From an uncultured Myxococcales bacterium (GTDB lineage: Bacteria; Myxococcota_A; UBA9042; CAIXZC01): a stretch of 51,901 bases of DNA. The stretch lies in assembly GCA_903895725.1 (NCBI GenBank), contig CAITUV010000063.1, positions 1 to 51,901 on the forward strand, written 5' to 3'. Below the pieces are notes generated by a model, which was not told the DNA's origin, ran no database searches, and was given only the letters and a program-made list of their open reading frames with translations. Positions 15,121 to 24,666 of the stretch are shown here, piece after piece (the first letter of the stretch is position 1; every line of letters starts with the position of its first letter). A program made the position numbers and the translations under genes.

Positions 15121-18100
15121 CTATGGGGTGGCCTTCCTGCCTCTCAGCAGCGTCCAGCCGGCACCGAGCGCGTCGTCGGCACCGTCGCCGTCCACATCCC
15201 CCAGAGAACGGACCGGAGACGGGGTATGGCTGCCCAGGAAATGGAACCCGTCCGCCTCCCACCGATACGCCCCGTTGGCCTCCAGGCCGGCCCCGAGGAT
15301 GATCTCCTGGGCCCCATCGCCGTCGAAGTCCCCCCAGGTCACGTGCGCCGTGTCCCCCGGGTAGCCTGCGGGGAAGGGGATCCTCAGCTCGTCGGGAACG
15401 ACGCCGCCGTTCTTGGGCATCACGGCCCCGCAGTAGGTTTCGTCGTGAGCGTCGACACCGCTCCACTCGCACTCGAAGAAGCACTCGGTCTGCCCGTCCT
15501 GCGTCAGGTCATCGCACACCGTGGCATTGTGGTACCAGATGTCGGTGCTCCAGGCCCAGTCCTTCTTGCCGGCCAGGTTGCATTGTCCGTTGCCGAGCAG
15601 GACGACCACCTCCTGCTTCTGAACGGCCAGCAGGTCGAAGTGCCCATCCCCGTTGTAGTCCGCTCCCCCCGTGATCCGGGCAGACGGGATTCCGACCTGC
15701 CTGTGCAGGATGTGCTTGTCCAGCCCGCCCCCCTTGTCCGTGCACAGGAAGTGAACCTCGCCCGCCAGTCCGTCCCACAGGAGCACGTCGTCGAGCCCGT
15801 CCTCGTCCAGGTCGGCCGACATCATGTACGAGGCGCCGCAATCGGATTGGGTCATGATTGCGACCTTGAGGTAGTCCTGCGCCGGGATCTCGAGGGCGGG
15901 CCCGCCCTGGCCTGAGACGAGATACGCGACCGGCTGCATGTCGAGCAGAGCGTGCTGTACCGGGCTGTAGGTGAATGCATCCATCCCCGGCTTGGAATCG
16001 AACCGGCCCAATGCGAATCGCTGCTGCCAGGGGGGCGAATGGGGCTCGGCCTTGTCCACCGCGCACACGAAGTTGGAATAGCGCAGGAACAGCCCTTCGC
16101 TCAGCTTCTTCACCACGGCCTTCCCGCCCACCACGATGTCGCTGACCAGCGTGAGGTCGGCCGTCACTTCGATCCAGGCGGCAAACGGATCGCCGACCTC
16201 GTTATGCTCCTTCTGCTCCCAGGAGGTGTTCACGAGACAGACCGCGTCCAGCTTCCCGTCGCCGTCGAAGTCCAGGAGCTGCCGGCTGCCCGGGCCGTCC
16301 GGGCACGCAGCCTCCCAATCCAACGGCATCGGAGCGAGCGAGGCCGCCTCCGCCGGCGTCGAGACCGCGGCCTGGAATCCGACCCCGGCCCGGAGGAAGG
16401 TCTGCTTGTCCGGTCCCGAGGCGAAGTACCCCGAGACCGCCTGGCCGTTCGTCGCCATGTCCTTCTCGAACTCGAGCCCGGTCTCGGTCACCGTTGCCAC
16501 GCGGATCGCATACTGGCTCGAGAACACCAGCTTCGATTTCGCCCCGTCCTGGGCCCGGTACGGAACCACGACCCCGTTTTCCCCTTTGTCCCAGCCCGGG
16601 AGCTGCGTGTCCTGCCAGACCTGGACCAGCGCGTCGCCATCCCACTTGTAGAGAGCGAGCCCTTCAAAGGGACTCGTGGAGACCGCGCAGAGGAACCCCG
16701 GCCCGACTTCCGGGTCGACCCCGGTCTGTGCATTGCTCAGCAGGACCTGGTAGCAAGGCGCCGGGACCTCGACGAAGCCGTCCCCCCGCCGCAGGAGGAA
16801 GCGGCTCACCACGTCCAGTCGAACGTTGAGGCCGTCCGGAGGAGGGGCCACGACTGCGAGATCGAGCTGGCCGTCCTCGTCGACGTCCTCCGCCCTCCAC
16901 CAGGGGACCGGCTCCGAGACCGGGCAGGAGTACCGATGCTCGGTGAACACCCCCGGCTCCGCCGTGGTCTCCAGGATCACCACCTCCGAGGTGACCGCGT
17001 CGAATCCCGCAAGATCCGGCTCTCCGTCCCCGGTGAAGTCCTGCGCCACCCACTGGTCCAGCACCAGGTCGAGCTGGGCCAGGGTGGCCTCCGTCAGGCC
17101 GTTCTTGTAGGCCTGCTGCTGCACGAACCAGCCGTCCTCGTTGAACATCGTGTCGAACCAGTGCCCCCCCTCCCCCTGCTGCCCGTGAAACAGCATGTCG
17201 AGGTCGCCGTCGTGATCGATGTCGTAGAAGGTCATGCCGGTCAGCCCGCTGCCCCCCACCCGCCGGAACAGGCCGTCCCCGATCGGGTCGTAGTAGCCGA
17301 GCTCTCCCCACCACTCCAGTTCGGGATCCTCGTCCACGTTCATGGCCAGCTCGCCCGTCGGGATGATCCCCGAGGAATCGGCAAGCCAGGCGTTCTGGAA
17401 CAGCGGCCCCAGTCCCAGCGCAGCGGCATCGGGGTAGGTCGAGTAGAGCGATCCTTCGACGTAGAACGGGGAAAAGTGCCCCTCGGCAGGAGCCAGCTGC
17501 TCGGCCATCGGCGCGCCGTAGCGCAGGACGGCGAGCTCCTCGCCAAACGCGTCGAACAGCGTCCAGGGGGATTTCGGATCGAGCGTCAAGGTTTCCATCT
17601 TCACCAGGTCCAGCCCAACCTGGAGCACCTGGTCCACCTTGGGCGGGTCGGGCTGAACCCCCCAGTAGCCACCATCGTCCGAGAGCATCAGAACCGCGTT
17701 GCCCACCTGAGTCTCGTAGGTCGAGAGCGCATCGAGCACCCGCGTCCCCTTGCCGGACGCATCCACTGCCACGGCCGCATCCGTGTCGACCGAGCCGGGC
17801 AGGTTCGGGAGCACCACCGAGCCGAACCCGGCTGCCCGGAACAGGACCGCGGTCCGGGCCACCCGGGACGCGATCTCGTCGGGAGTGGCCAGGTCGAACG
17901 CACTGGCCCCGTACCCGGTCACGTTGGCCAGGTACCAGTGGCTGAAGTCATCGGCCATGGTCTTGAGGATGGGAGACCATGCCTTCTCCGGGTCCATGCC
18001 GATGTAGGGGTCCACGTCGTCGAAGTCCACCATCACGAAGTCGTACGGGCATTCGCCCGTCTGCCCGAGCTGCTGGAGATCGAACCGGAGCTGCGTGAGG

Positions 18101-18984
18101 TGCTCGTCGGCCCCCTGGGAGATCGCCAGCCCCACCTGGCACCAGGGGCAGTGGAGGCGGACCCGCGACAGGGCGTGGCAGATTCCGTCCCGACGCTGAG
18201 CGAAGATCCCGTTGAAACACTGCCAGTCGCTGCATCCGCCCAGTTGGTCGTAGCTCGCCTGGAAGACAGCGGCATCGTGAACCACCACGTAGTCGAGCCT
18301 GGCCCCCTTCATCGCTTTGTCCACTGCGTCGTGAGCGGACTGGACAGTGAGGTTCCAGTCATCCAGCCGGATGCGGCCGATGATGGTGAGGCCGGCACTT
18401 TCGGCGGTTGTGCCGTCGGCGGTTGTGCCTCCACCCGCCTGACCGGTCTCCGCTGCGTGAGCCTGCGACCAGTCGGACAGCCCGTCCAGACTTGCCGGAA
18501 GATCCGCCACGGAGAGCCGGATTCCCGCCTGGGCCAGGGTCGTAGCCTGCGCCGGCTCCATCGCCTGTCCCGACGGGTGCGCCAGGCCGACGACCCTACT
18601 GGGCTGGTCCTTGACGCACAGCGAAGTCGCCAGCAGCGGGGTCTGATCCTCGTACGCCAGCCCCATCATCAGCTCGTGGTAACCCGGGTCACACACACAG
18701 AGGGACTGCATGTTGTCCGCAGGAGCATACTTCCCGTGCCCGGAGCAAGCCTGGAGCTCATCGGGGACCTTGATGCTGCCCCCGTCCCCGTTGCCGCATG
18801 AGAGGATGAGAACGAGCGGGAGCAGTGCCAGCGCGGGTCGGGTGCGGAGCACCCTCAAACACGGTCTTGTTGGTCGGTGATCTTTTGTGGCGGCCCCTCC
18901 CGCGTGGTCGGGGCTATGTGCCGCGAGCGTGGAAGGCCGATGATGATTGCCGCTCCGCCACCCCCAGTTCAGGATCCGTCCCAT
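15121..18984 (-). CDS. Large FG-GAP/VCBS-repeat lipoprotein
   Basis: A surface lipoprotein: ALALLPLVLILSC gives a lipobox with Gly at +2. After a Cys-rich stretch, the middle (about residues 150-520) looks like an alpha/beta domain with DFVMVDFDDVDPYIG, possibly a glycosidase-like barrel (weak). From about 570 on there are many FG-GAP/VCBS-type calcium-binding loops, for example DIDHDGDLDML, DFTGDGEPDL, DVDEDGQLDL, DFDGDGKLDAV, DLDEDGLDDVLL and DFDGDGAQEI, so a beta-propeller is likely. The ATG at 18984 has a strong GAGGAGGG site but puts about 60 residues before the lipobox, and this stretch includes a 25-bp repeat that is intergenic elsewhere. GTG at 18852 would give a normal signal peptide, so the start is uncertain. 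Confidence 0.82.
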   Translation of the reverse strand: MGRILNWGWRSGNHHRPSTLAAHSPDHAGGAATKDHRPTRPCLRVLRTRPALALLPLVLILSCGNGDGGSIKVPDELQACSGHGKYAPADNMQSLCVCDPGYHELMMGLAYEDQTPLLATSLCVKDQPSRVVGLAHPSGQAMEPAQATTLAQAGIRLSVADLPASLDGLSDWSQAHAAETGQAGGGTTADGTTAESAGLTIIGRIRLDDWNLTVQSAHDAVDKAMKGARLDYVVVHDAAVFQASYDQLGGCSDWQCFNGIFAQRRDGICHALSRVRLHCPWCQVGLAISQGADEHLTQLRFDLQQLGQTGECPYDFVMVDFDDVDPYIGMDPEKAWSPILKTMADDFSHWYLANVTGYGASAFDLATPDEIASRVARTAVLFRAAGFGSVVLPNLPGSVDTDAAVAVDASGKGTRVLDALSTYETQVGNAVLMLSDDGGYWGVQPDPPKVDQVLQVGLDLVKMETLTLDPKSPWTLFDAFGEELAVLRYGAPMAEQLAPAEGHFSPFYVEGSLYSTYPDAAALGLGPLFQNAWLADSSGIIPTGELAMNVDEDPELEWWGELGYYDPIGDGLFRRVGGSGLTGMTFYDIDHDGDLDMLFHGQQGEGGHWFDTMFNEDGWFVQQQAYKNGLTEATLAQLDLVLDQWVAQDFTGDGEPDLAGFDAVTSEVVILETTAEPGVFTEHRYSCPVSEPVPWWRAEDVDEDGQLDLAVVAPPPDGLNVRLDVVSRFLLRRGDGFVEVPAPCYQVLLSNAQTGVDPEVGPGFLCAVSTSPFEGLALYKWDGDALVQVWQDTQLPGWDKGENGVVVPYRAQDGAKSKLVFSSQYAIRVATVTETGLEFEKDMATNGQAVSGYFASGPDKQTFLRAGVGFQAAVSTPAEAASLAPMPLDWEAACPDGPGSRQLLDFDGDGKLDAVCLVNTSWEQKEHNEVGDPFAAWIEVTADLTLVSDIVVGGKAVVKKLSEGLFLRYSNFVCAVDKAEPHSPPWQQRFALGRFDSKPGMDAFTYSPVQHALLDMQPVAYLVSGQGGPALEIPAQDYLKVAIMTQSDCGASYMMSADLDEDGLDDVLLWDGLAGEVHFLCTDKGGGLDKHILHRQVGIPSARITGGADYNGDGHFDLLAVQKQEVVVLLGNGQCNLAGKKDWAWSTDIWYHNATVCDDLTQDGQTECFFECEWSGVDAHDETYCGAVMPKNGGVVPDELRIPFPAGYPGDTAHVTWGDFDGDGAQEIILGAGLEANGAYRWEADGFHFLGSHTPSPVRSLGDVDGDGADDALGAGWTLLRGRKATP
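18891..18915. repeat. 25-bp dispersed repeat, copy 1
   Basis: An exact 25-base match to 45316-45340. It contains a GCCCC/GGGGC inverted repeat. It lies in the disputed N-terminal part of the FG-GAP lipoprotein gene. Confidence 0.8.
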
Positions 18985-18997
18985 CTGGTTGCCCTCC

Positions 18998-21526
18998 TCA
19001 GTTCCACTTCATCGCGGCGACCCAGGCATCTACGGCACCAACCAGGCATTCCTCGGGGACGGCCGAGATCAGGAGGTGATCGTTGCACACCACCACTGCG
19101 GGCCGGTCTCCCTTGACCGACGTGGTCGTCATGACCACCTCGCATTCGTCGGACGGGATGGGCAGGTACGCAATCATCCCCCAGCAGGCCTCCTGGATCT
19201 TGACCCCGCCCGGCGCATAGTCGAACGCCGGCGAATCCACCGGGACGTCGAGCTGCTTTCCGAGCTGCACCGCCCGGTACCCTTCCAGTTTGAGCCCGGT
19301 CGCACCGAAATGGCCGGGGTCGCCGTCGGCCAGCTCCCTCAGAAAGAACTGCCCCACCAGCATGACGTTGTTTCCGCTCTCCAGGACGGCCAGGACGGCC
19401 GCCATGTCGGTCGGGGTCAGCGGATGGCGCGACGTGCTTCCGAACGACCAGGCCAGCCCCTTCAGGTACCTGGCCAGGTGCGGGGGCGGGCCGGAATCCA
19501 GATCCCCCCGGGTCTCCCACGGCATGACTCCTGACCCCGCTCTGCTGCCATTGATTCCCATCGCTGCCGAATAGACCCCGTGCAGGAAGCCGGAGCCCTT
19601 GGGCGCCCGGCGCACGACCACGTGCGACTTGACCGGGATGGGCAGGTACGTGAAAGCCCAGGTCCAGTCGGGCCATTGCATGGCCTTGCCGTCCGCTGCA
19701 TCGACTTGGAGCCACAGGTTGCACGGGCAGTAGTACGGCGGCTCCCCGCCCGCAGCGACCTTGAAGTACACCTCCAGGTTGCCGGTCCCAGTGTTCAGCA
19801 GCGTCTTGTCCACCTCGAGCTGGGCCGCTCCGGGGGCCTGGGCCAGGTCGCAGGAGACACTGACCGCAGGGGGCAGCTCGGGCGACTTGTCGTACCAGGG
19901 AATCAGGAACGGCTGTCCCGGGACGGCATAGGCGGCAGGCGGCTCGCCGAGCGAGGGCTTCGTCTCGATCGTTGCCAGCGCCGTCTTCGTGAGGATGCCG
20001 TCGTGGTCCACAATCTGCAGCGTGCCCTCGCCCGGGACGCTCCCGGCCGTGAGCCGGAGCTGCCATTCGCTCCACTCCACGACCCGCCCCCAGGAGAAGG
20101 GGTCCCCGTCCAGCGACAGCTTGCCCGGGTGCGCGCCAAAGCCCATTCCCGGCAGAGTCCGGACCGCCCCGGCCCCCACGTCGTGGATGCCGTGCGTCTG
20201 GGCATCGTGTGCGTAGGACTTCACGACGGGGCCTCGTACCCTCGGGGTCCCGTCTTTGTCCAGCGTGAGGTAGTACGTGCCTTCCCCTCCGATTCCGAAG
20301 GCCTTGGACGGTCGGCCGGCCCGGTAGTACGGGCTGTCCGGGCCGAGCTTGGGACCGACCGGCACGATCATGATGTAGTTCTCGTACTTGTCGTTCGGGT
20401 CGGGCGTGCCCGAGTAGCCGAGAGAAGCAGCGGAGCACAAGGCCGAGTCTCCGGTCAGCAGATCGACGTATTCTTCAAGCCACACGTCCATCGGGAACCA
20501 CTCGTTCCCCCGATGTCCCAGAGGCGACGAATCATAGGGCTGGAACAGAGTCCTCTCTCCGGCGGCCGAGTACAGGAGGTACCCGACTGCACCTTCGACC
20601 GGCAACCATTTCGCCGTCAGCTGGCTCGTGCCGGCATCGTTGAACACGCCGATGTCTTCCGGCGGGGGCAGCGCCTCGATGCCCGTCGTGGGCTGGAGGA
20701 TGGCGGTCCCGAACGCAGGATAGACGTCCACGTCCCACCCGGGACCGGCCCCCTGGATCGGATTGTCGATGTGGATCGTGGAGCTGAGCGCGGCCGAGAG
20801 GACCATCGGAGGCGTTCGGTACGGGTAGTAGCGGCTCCCATCCTTGTTGAGCGGGTCGATCGGGATGGCCCTCAGCTTCCCCACGTCCGGGGGAAGGTCG
20901 AAGTCCACGCTCGCCCTGGCATTCCACTGCGGGGCGGTCAGGTCGTGCTGGTGGTTCTCCAGCTCCCGCCCGAACCCGTCCACCAGGATCACCGTCCATT
21001 TCATCTTGGGCGTGTTGAGGGTGTAGACGGTCGCCTCCTCGTAGCGCTCTCCCGATACCGGGTCGATCTTCTCCTCGAAGACCCAGTGCTCGAACTGGCT
21101 GCGGTAGACCGCCTCCGCACCATAGAAGTTCGGGATAATTACGTTGAGTCCAAGGTTGAAGTCGGGATGCATGTACACCGGAGGGTCGATGCTGAAGTAG
21201 TACTTCCAGTTGCTGTCGGTGTGCGACATCTTCTCGGTCGGGACGCAGAGGTTGAGGTACCCTCCGGGCTTGTCAAATGGCGGGTCGTACGAGTTCGGCA
21301 GGATCGACTGGAGCGCTTTGCTCCCGCAGTCCATGCGGATGCGGTAGTCCTTGGCGCCGGTATTCATGTCTTCCTTGTACCATTCCGCGCTGTCGAACTC
21401 CTTCTGGTTGAGCATGACATACCCTGCGGCCGGGATAGCCACGGGCAGCGTCGGCTCCTCGGCCAGTGCGGGCACGGCTACCTGGCACAGCAACAGGAAA
21501 ATCAACGGGAAGGGGGTGGACTTCAT
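18998..21526 (-). CDS. Large secreted protein, unknown function
   Basis: The 842-residue product has a signal peptide (MKSTPFPLIFLLLCQVAVPA, cleavage probably after ALA at residue 23). No membrane helix follows. A region near residues 225-330 (QLTAKWLPVEGAVGYLLYSA) resembles a fibronectin type III strand pattern. The last 200 residues (AAVLAVLESGNNVMLVGQFF, then RPAVVVCNDHLL) look like an alpha/beta domain of the glutamine-amidotransferase-like type, without a clear catalytic Cys-His. No family was assigned. The ATG at 21526 overlaps the upstream stop as ATGA, so it is co-translated with the lipoprotein upstream; the FG-GAP gene follows 13 bp later. Confidence 0.75.
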   Translation of the reverse strand: MKSTPFPLIFLLLCQVAVPALAEEPTLPVAIPAAGYVMLNQKEFDSAEWYKEDMNTGAKDYRIRMDCGSKALQSILPNSYDPPFDKPGGYLNLCVPTEKMSHTDSNWKYYFSIDPPVYMHPDFNLGLNVIIPNFYGAEAVYRSQFEHWVFEEKIDPVSGERYEEATVYTLNTPKMKWTVILVDGFGRELENHQHDLTAPQWNARASVDFDLPPDVGKLRAIPIDPLNKDGSRYYPYRTPPMVLSAALSSTIHIDNPIQGAGPGWDVDVYPAFGTAILQPTTGIEALPPPEDIGVFNDAGTSQLTAKWLPVEGAVGYLLYSAAGERTLFQPYDSSPLGHRGNEWFPMDVWLEEYVDLLTGDSALCSAASLGYSGTPDPNDKYENYIMIVPVGPKLGPDSPYYRAGRPSKAFGIGGEGTYYLTLDKDGTPRVRGPVVKSYAHDAQTHGIHDVGAGAVRTLPGMGFGAHPGKLSLDGDPFSWGRVVEWSEWQLRLTAGSVPGEGTLQIVDHDGILTKTALATIETKPSLGEPPAAYAVPGQPFLIPWYDKSPELPPAVSVSCDLAQAPGAAQLEVDKTLLNTGTGNLEVYFKVAAGGEPPYYCPCNLWLQVDAADGKAMQWPDWTWAFTYLPIPVKSHVVVRRAPKGSGFLHGVYSAAMGINGSRAGSGVMPWETRGDLDSGPPPHLARYLKGLAWSFGSTSRHPLTPTDMAAVLAVLESGNNVMLVGQFFLRELADGDPGHFGATGLKLEGYRAVQLGKQLDVPVDSPAFDYAPGGVKIQEACWGMIAYLPIPSDECEVVMTTTSVKGDRPAVVVCNDHLLISAVPEECLVGAVDAWVAAMKWN

Positions 21527-23187
21527 GGCGCCACCTCCACGTCGTCGACCGCAGCGAACCAGAGGCCGTTGTTGTCTGTCCCCACGTAGAGCGTGCGGTA
21601 GCGCTCGTCGAACGTCATGAACGAGATACCGTCCTCCTCCGGCAGGCCACCCATCACGCGCCCCCAGGTGGCCCCATGGTCCGTGGAGAAGGCGATCTCC
21701 GTGGTCGTGCGGTTCGCGACGTACAGGGTCTCCTGTGCCGCATCCTGCGCCAGCGCCCACGGGAAGTAGAACCAGGGCGGGTTCACGCTTCCGGTCCAGA
21801 CGCCGGTCTGGGGCACTCCTCCGGTGGCGGTGACCATCATGGTCTCGTACTGGAGGCCCCACGCGGAGTTCAGCACGATGTGGCGCTCGTTTTCCTGGGT
21901 CGGGTGGACATAGCACTTCATGTCCTTGTTCGGGTGGCCGGGCAGGCAGAGGTACTTCTTCAGCGCGGACGAGCCGAACGCCGAGGTGGGGGCCCAATTG
22001 TAGCAGGTGATGCAGTCGCACTTCATCTGGTCGTCGGCCACGACGCAGACGCCGTCCTTGACGTCCGGATACTGGTAGTGGTGGCCGACCCCGCGAAGCA
22101 TCTGGCCGAAGTCGTGCACGAGCTCGAAGGTCTTTCCTCCGTCCGGGGTCATATAGAGCCGTCCGAACTCGAAGGTGACATAGGTGCCGACCGGCGAGGC
22201 CCAGATGTCGGTGACCGGGCTCATCTCCCCCAGGTCGGCCTGCTTCCAGTCCAGCACGATGGGGGGCGGGGCCACTTTGAGTGTCGGGCTCACCGAGGCC
22301 CGGTACATCCCGGCCGGGGTCTTCCATACGGCCACCATCTGCTGCTCCCCTCCGTCGGAGAACGTGAAGTCGTGGACCAGCACTCCGTAGCCGTCCGCCT
22401 TCTTCGAGTAGTCGTCGATCTTCCCCGGTGTGAGGGTCTTGCTGACCGTGGAGAAGAGCTCCACCGTGCCGACGAACAGGTTCTGGAGCTCGAACCCCAG
22501 TGAGTTCTGGCCGTTGCGGGCCACGAGGCGCATGGCGGCCGGCGTACCCGCCTCGAGGGGGGGAGTCTTGTAGTCCGGGCCCAGCTCCATGTACTCCTGC
22601 TTGCCGGCCGGGATGCTGCGCACCGAGAGGCTGGCCGACCCGCACATCGCCGTGTTCTGCAGGTCGCAGACGGTGAGGGAGGTGTCGTACTTCCATTCCT
22701 TGGGGCGGACGGCCACGAAGGTGATGGGGAAGTTACCAACGCCTCCCACGAAGCCTCCGATGCCACGTTTCGTCACTTCGGGCCGGTTGCCCCACTCGTC
22801 ATAGGTGGTGAAATAGGCTTCGGGTTCCGGTGCCCCGCTGGCTCCCACGATCGTGGCCGAGGTCAGGGATACGCGGCCGGCATAGTCGTCGATGATCTCG
22901 CCGTCCTGTCCCCGCGCCTCCAGCCTCACCAGGATCGGGTTCATGGCGATGTGGTTGCTCCCGATGATGGTGACCGTGAAGCTCCCCTCGTACCAGGGCC
23001 ATTGCGGGCCGGACGAATCCCCGGCCACCGTGTCCGTCGAGGGTCCCCCGCCTTCGTCGCCGCCGCCAAGACCGCAGGCCGAAACTGCCAGGCCAAGGGC
23101 GGATGCTCCGAGCAGGACGATGAGAAGGGGGGCTCTCCCCCTACGGTCTGCGACCATGCCGTCCGTCGGTCCAGGCAACCTGCACAT
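21523..23187 (-). CDS. Lipoprotein with BNR/VPS10-like propeller
   Basis: A 554-residue lipoprotein: LLIVLLGASALGLAVSAC is the signal, followed by a Gly/Asp tether. A beta-sandwich-like part (about residues 65-310, SFTVTIIGSNHIAMNPILVR...) is followed by a propeller with Asp-box-type motifs, for example FGRLYMTPDGGKTFELVHDF, then IAFSTDHGATWGRVMGG and YRTLYVGTDNNGLWF. Such propellers act in binding or in glycan recognition. The ATG at 23187 follows GGCGAGGTGAAC; longer frames upstream lack a signal. It is the first gene of the three-gene block that ends at 15121. Confidence 0.78.
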   Translation of the reverse strand: MCRLPGPTDGMVADRRGRAPLLIVLLGASALGLAVSACGLGGGDEGGGPSTDTVAGDSSGPQWPWYEGSFTVTIIGSNHIAMNPILVRLEARGQDGEIIDDYAGRVSLTSATIVGASGAPEPEAYFTTYDEWGNRPEVTKRGIGGFVGGVGNFPITFVAVRPKEWKYDTSLTVCDLQNTAMCGSASLSVRSIPAGKQEYMELGPDYKTPPLEAGTPAAMRLVARNGQNSLGFELQNLFVGTVELFSTVSKTLTPGKIDDYSKKADGYGVLVHDFTFSDGGEQQMVAVWKTPAGMYRASVSPTLKVAPPPIVLDWKQADLGEMSPVTDIWASPVGTYVTFEFGRLYMTPDGGKTFELVHDFGQMLRGVGHHYQYPDVKDGVCVVADDQMKCDCITCYNWAPTSAFGSSALKKYLCLPGHPNKDMKCYVHPTQENERHIVLNSAWGLQYETMMVTATGGVPQTGVWTGSVNPPWFYFPWALAQDAAQETLYVANRTTTEIAFSTDHGATWGRVMGGLPEEDGISFMTFDERYRTLYVGTDNNGLWFAAVDDVEVAP

Positions 23188-23292
23188 GTTCACCTCGCCA
23201 CCGAGATCAAACCCCAGGATACCACGGTTTCGACGCACAGGGCCAATGGGATGTGGGGGCACGAGGCGAACGAGCAGGGCACCCGATTTGAC

Positions 23293-23322
23293 TTGAATGG
23301 TTTGAGAAGTTCGGCGTATAAA
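23293..23322 (+). promoter_or_regulatory. Promoter for the poly-Gly lipoprotein
   Basis: TTGAAT at 23293-23298 and TATAAA at 23317-23322 are 18 bp apart, in the divergent gap between the genes at 23187 and 23388. The transcript would start about 60 bp before the ATG. Confidence 0.55.
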
Positions 23323-23387
23323 GGCGCCACTTCGATGGTACCCGGGTCCCCGGGTGCTTGATTCCCAAACCCGATGGAGGCGACGAC

Positions 23388-24197
<810 letters not shown>

Positions 24198-24293
24198 GAG
24201 AGAATAGGACGATAGGACAATAGGACGCATGGGACGTATGGGACGAATGGAAGGCATAGGACGGGGGGGCGCTAGCGGGGGCTTTTGACTAGC

Positions 24294-24417
24294 GGCCGAT
24301 GGAGCTACTCGGCTGCTCCGGGCCAACGGCCGATGGAGCTACTCGGCTGCTCCGGGCCAACGGCCGATGGAGCTACTCGGCTGCTCCGGGCCAACGGCCG
24401 ATGGAGCTACTCGGCTG
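24294..24417. repeat. 34-bp tandem repeat inside element copy 1
   Basis: Units start at 24294, 24328, 24362 and 24396 (exact 34-bp period, last unit partial). Each can form the hairpin GCCGA-TGGAGCTAC-TCGGC. Element copy 2 has a single unit at 50263, so the extra units are a local expansion. Confidence 0.9.
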
Positions 24418-24464
24418 ATCATGCCAGGCAGCCAATCCCGGGATAGAGGCCGTTCCTCCTCGGG

Positions 24465-24560
24465 GGCGGCGGCGGGTCCTATTGGTCCTATTCGTCCTAT
24501 CTGTCCTATTCGTCCTATGTCTCCTTCCCCGCCGCCGCCACCGCCCTGTCGCGTTTTTTT
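24465..24560 (+). terminator. Long-stem hairpin plus T-run (candidate terminator)
   Basis: A 12-bp GGC/GCC stem (24465-24476 with 24528-24539), a roughly 50-base loop holding the GTCCTAT array, and seven T at 24554-24560 about 14 bases after the stem. The loop is long and the T-run is distant, so termination is plausible but not typical. Confidence 0.4.
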
Positions 24561-24666
24561 CGCCCGCACGCGAAGCAGAGTATCCTACGCATGCTGAAAT
24601 GGGGGATTTCTCTGCGCACACGCGCGAGCGAAGCGCCGAGCGAGACGGAACGAGGAGGCAGGCGGC

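Larger units (their letters stand above)
24201..24560. repeat. TAGGAC/GTCCTAT repeat element, copy 1
   Basis: Directly after the poly-Gly lipoprotein gene. Parts in order: three TAGGAC copies (24205, 24213, 24221) then weaker GGGAC copies; a G-rich stretch; TTTGACTAGCGG (24284); 34-bp tandem units (24294-24417); a conserved segment including GGCAGCCAATCC; GGCGGCGGCGGG (24465-24476); five GTCCTAT copies at a 9-bp period (24476-24518); CCCGCCGCCGCC (24528-24539); and a run of seven T (24554-24560). The GGC and GCC blocks pair perfectly over 12 bp with the GTCCTAT array as loop. The loop array is complementary to the upstream TAGGAC array. The same order is found at 50184-50450. Confidence 0.85.

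Noticed and set aside
15952..18801. Open frame of about 950 codons on the plus strand
   Set aside because: Shadow of the FG-GAP lipoprotein; no signal, domain or ribosome-binding site.
21527..22696. Upstream extension of the secreted protein at 18998
   Set aside because: It overlaps the lipoprotein gene in another frame; the signal peptide begins at 21526.
24367..24597. Short frame giving PIGPIRPICPIRP repeats
   Set aside because: It is only the translation of the GTCCTAT array in the repeat element; the same happens at 50248-50502.
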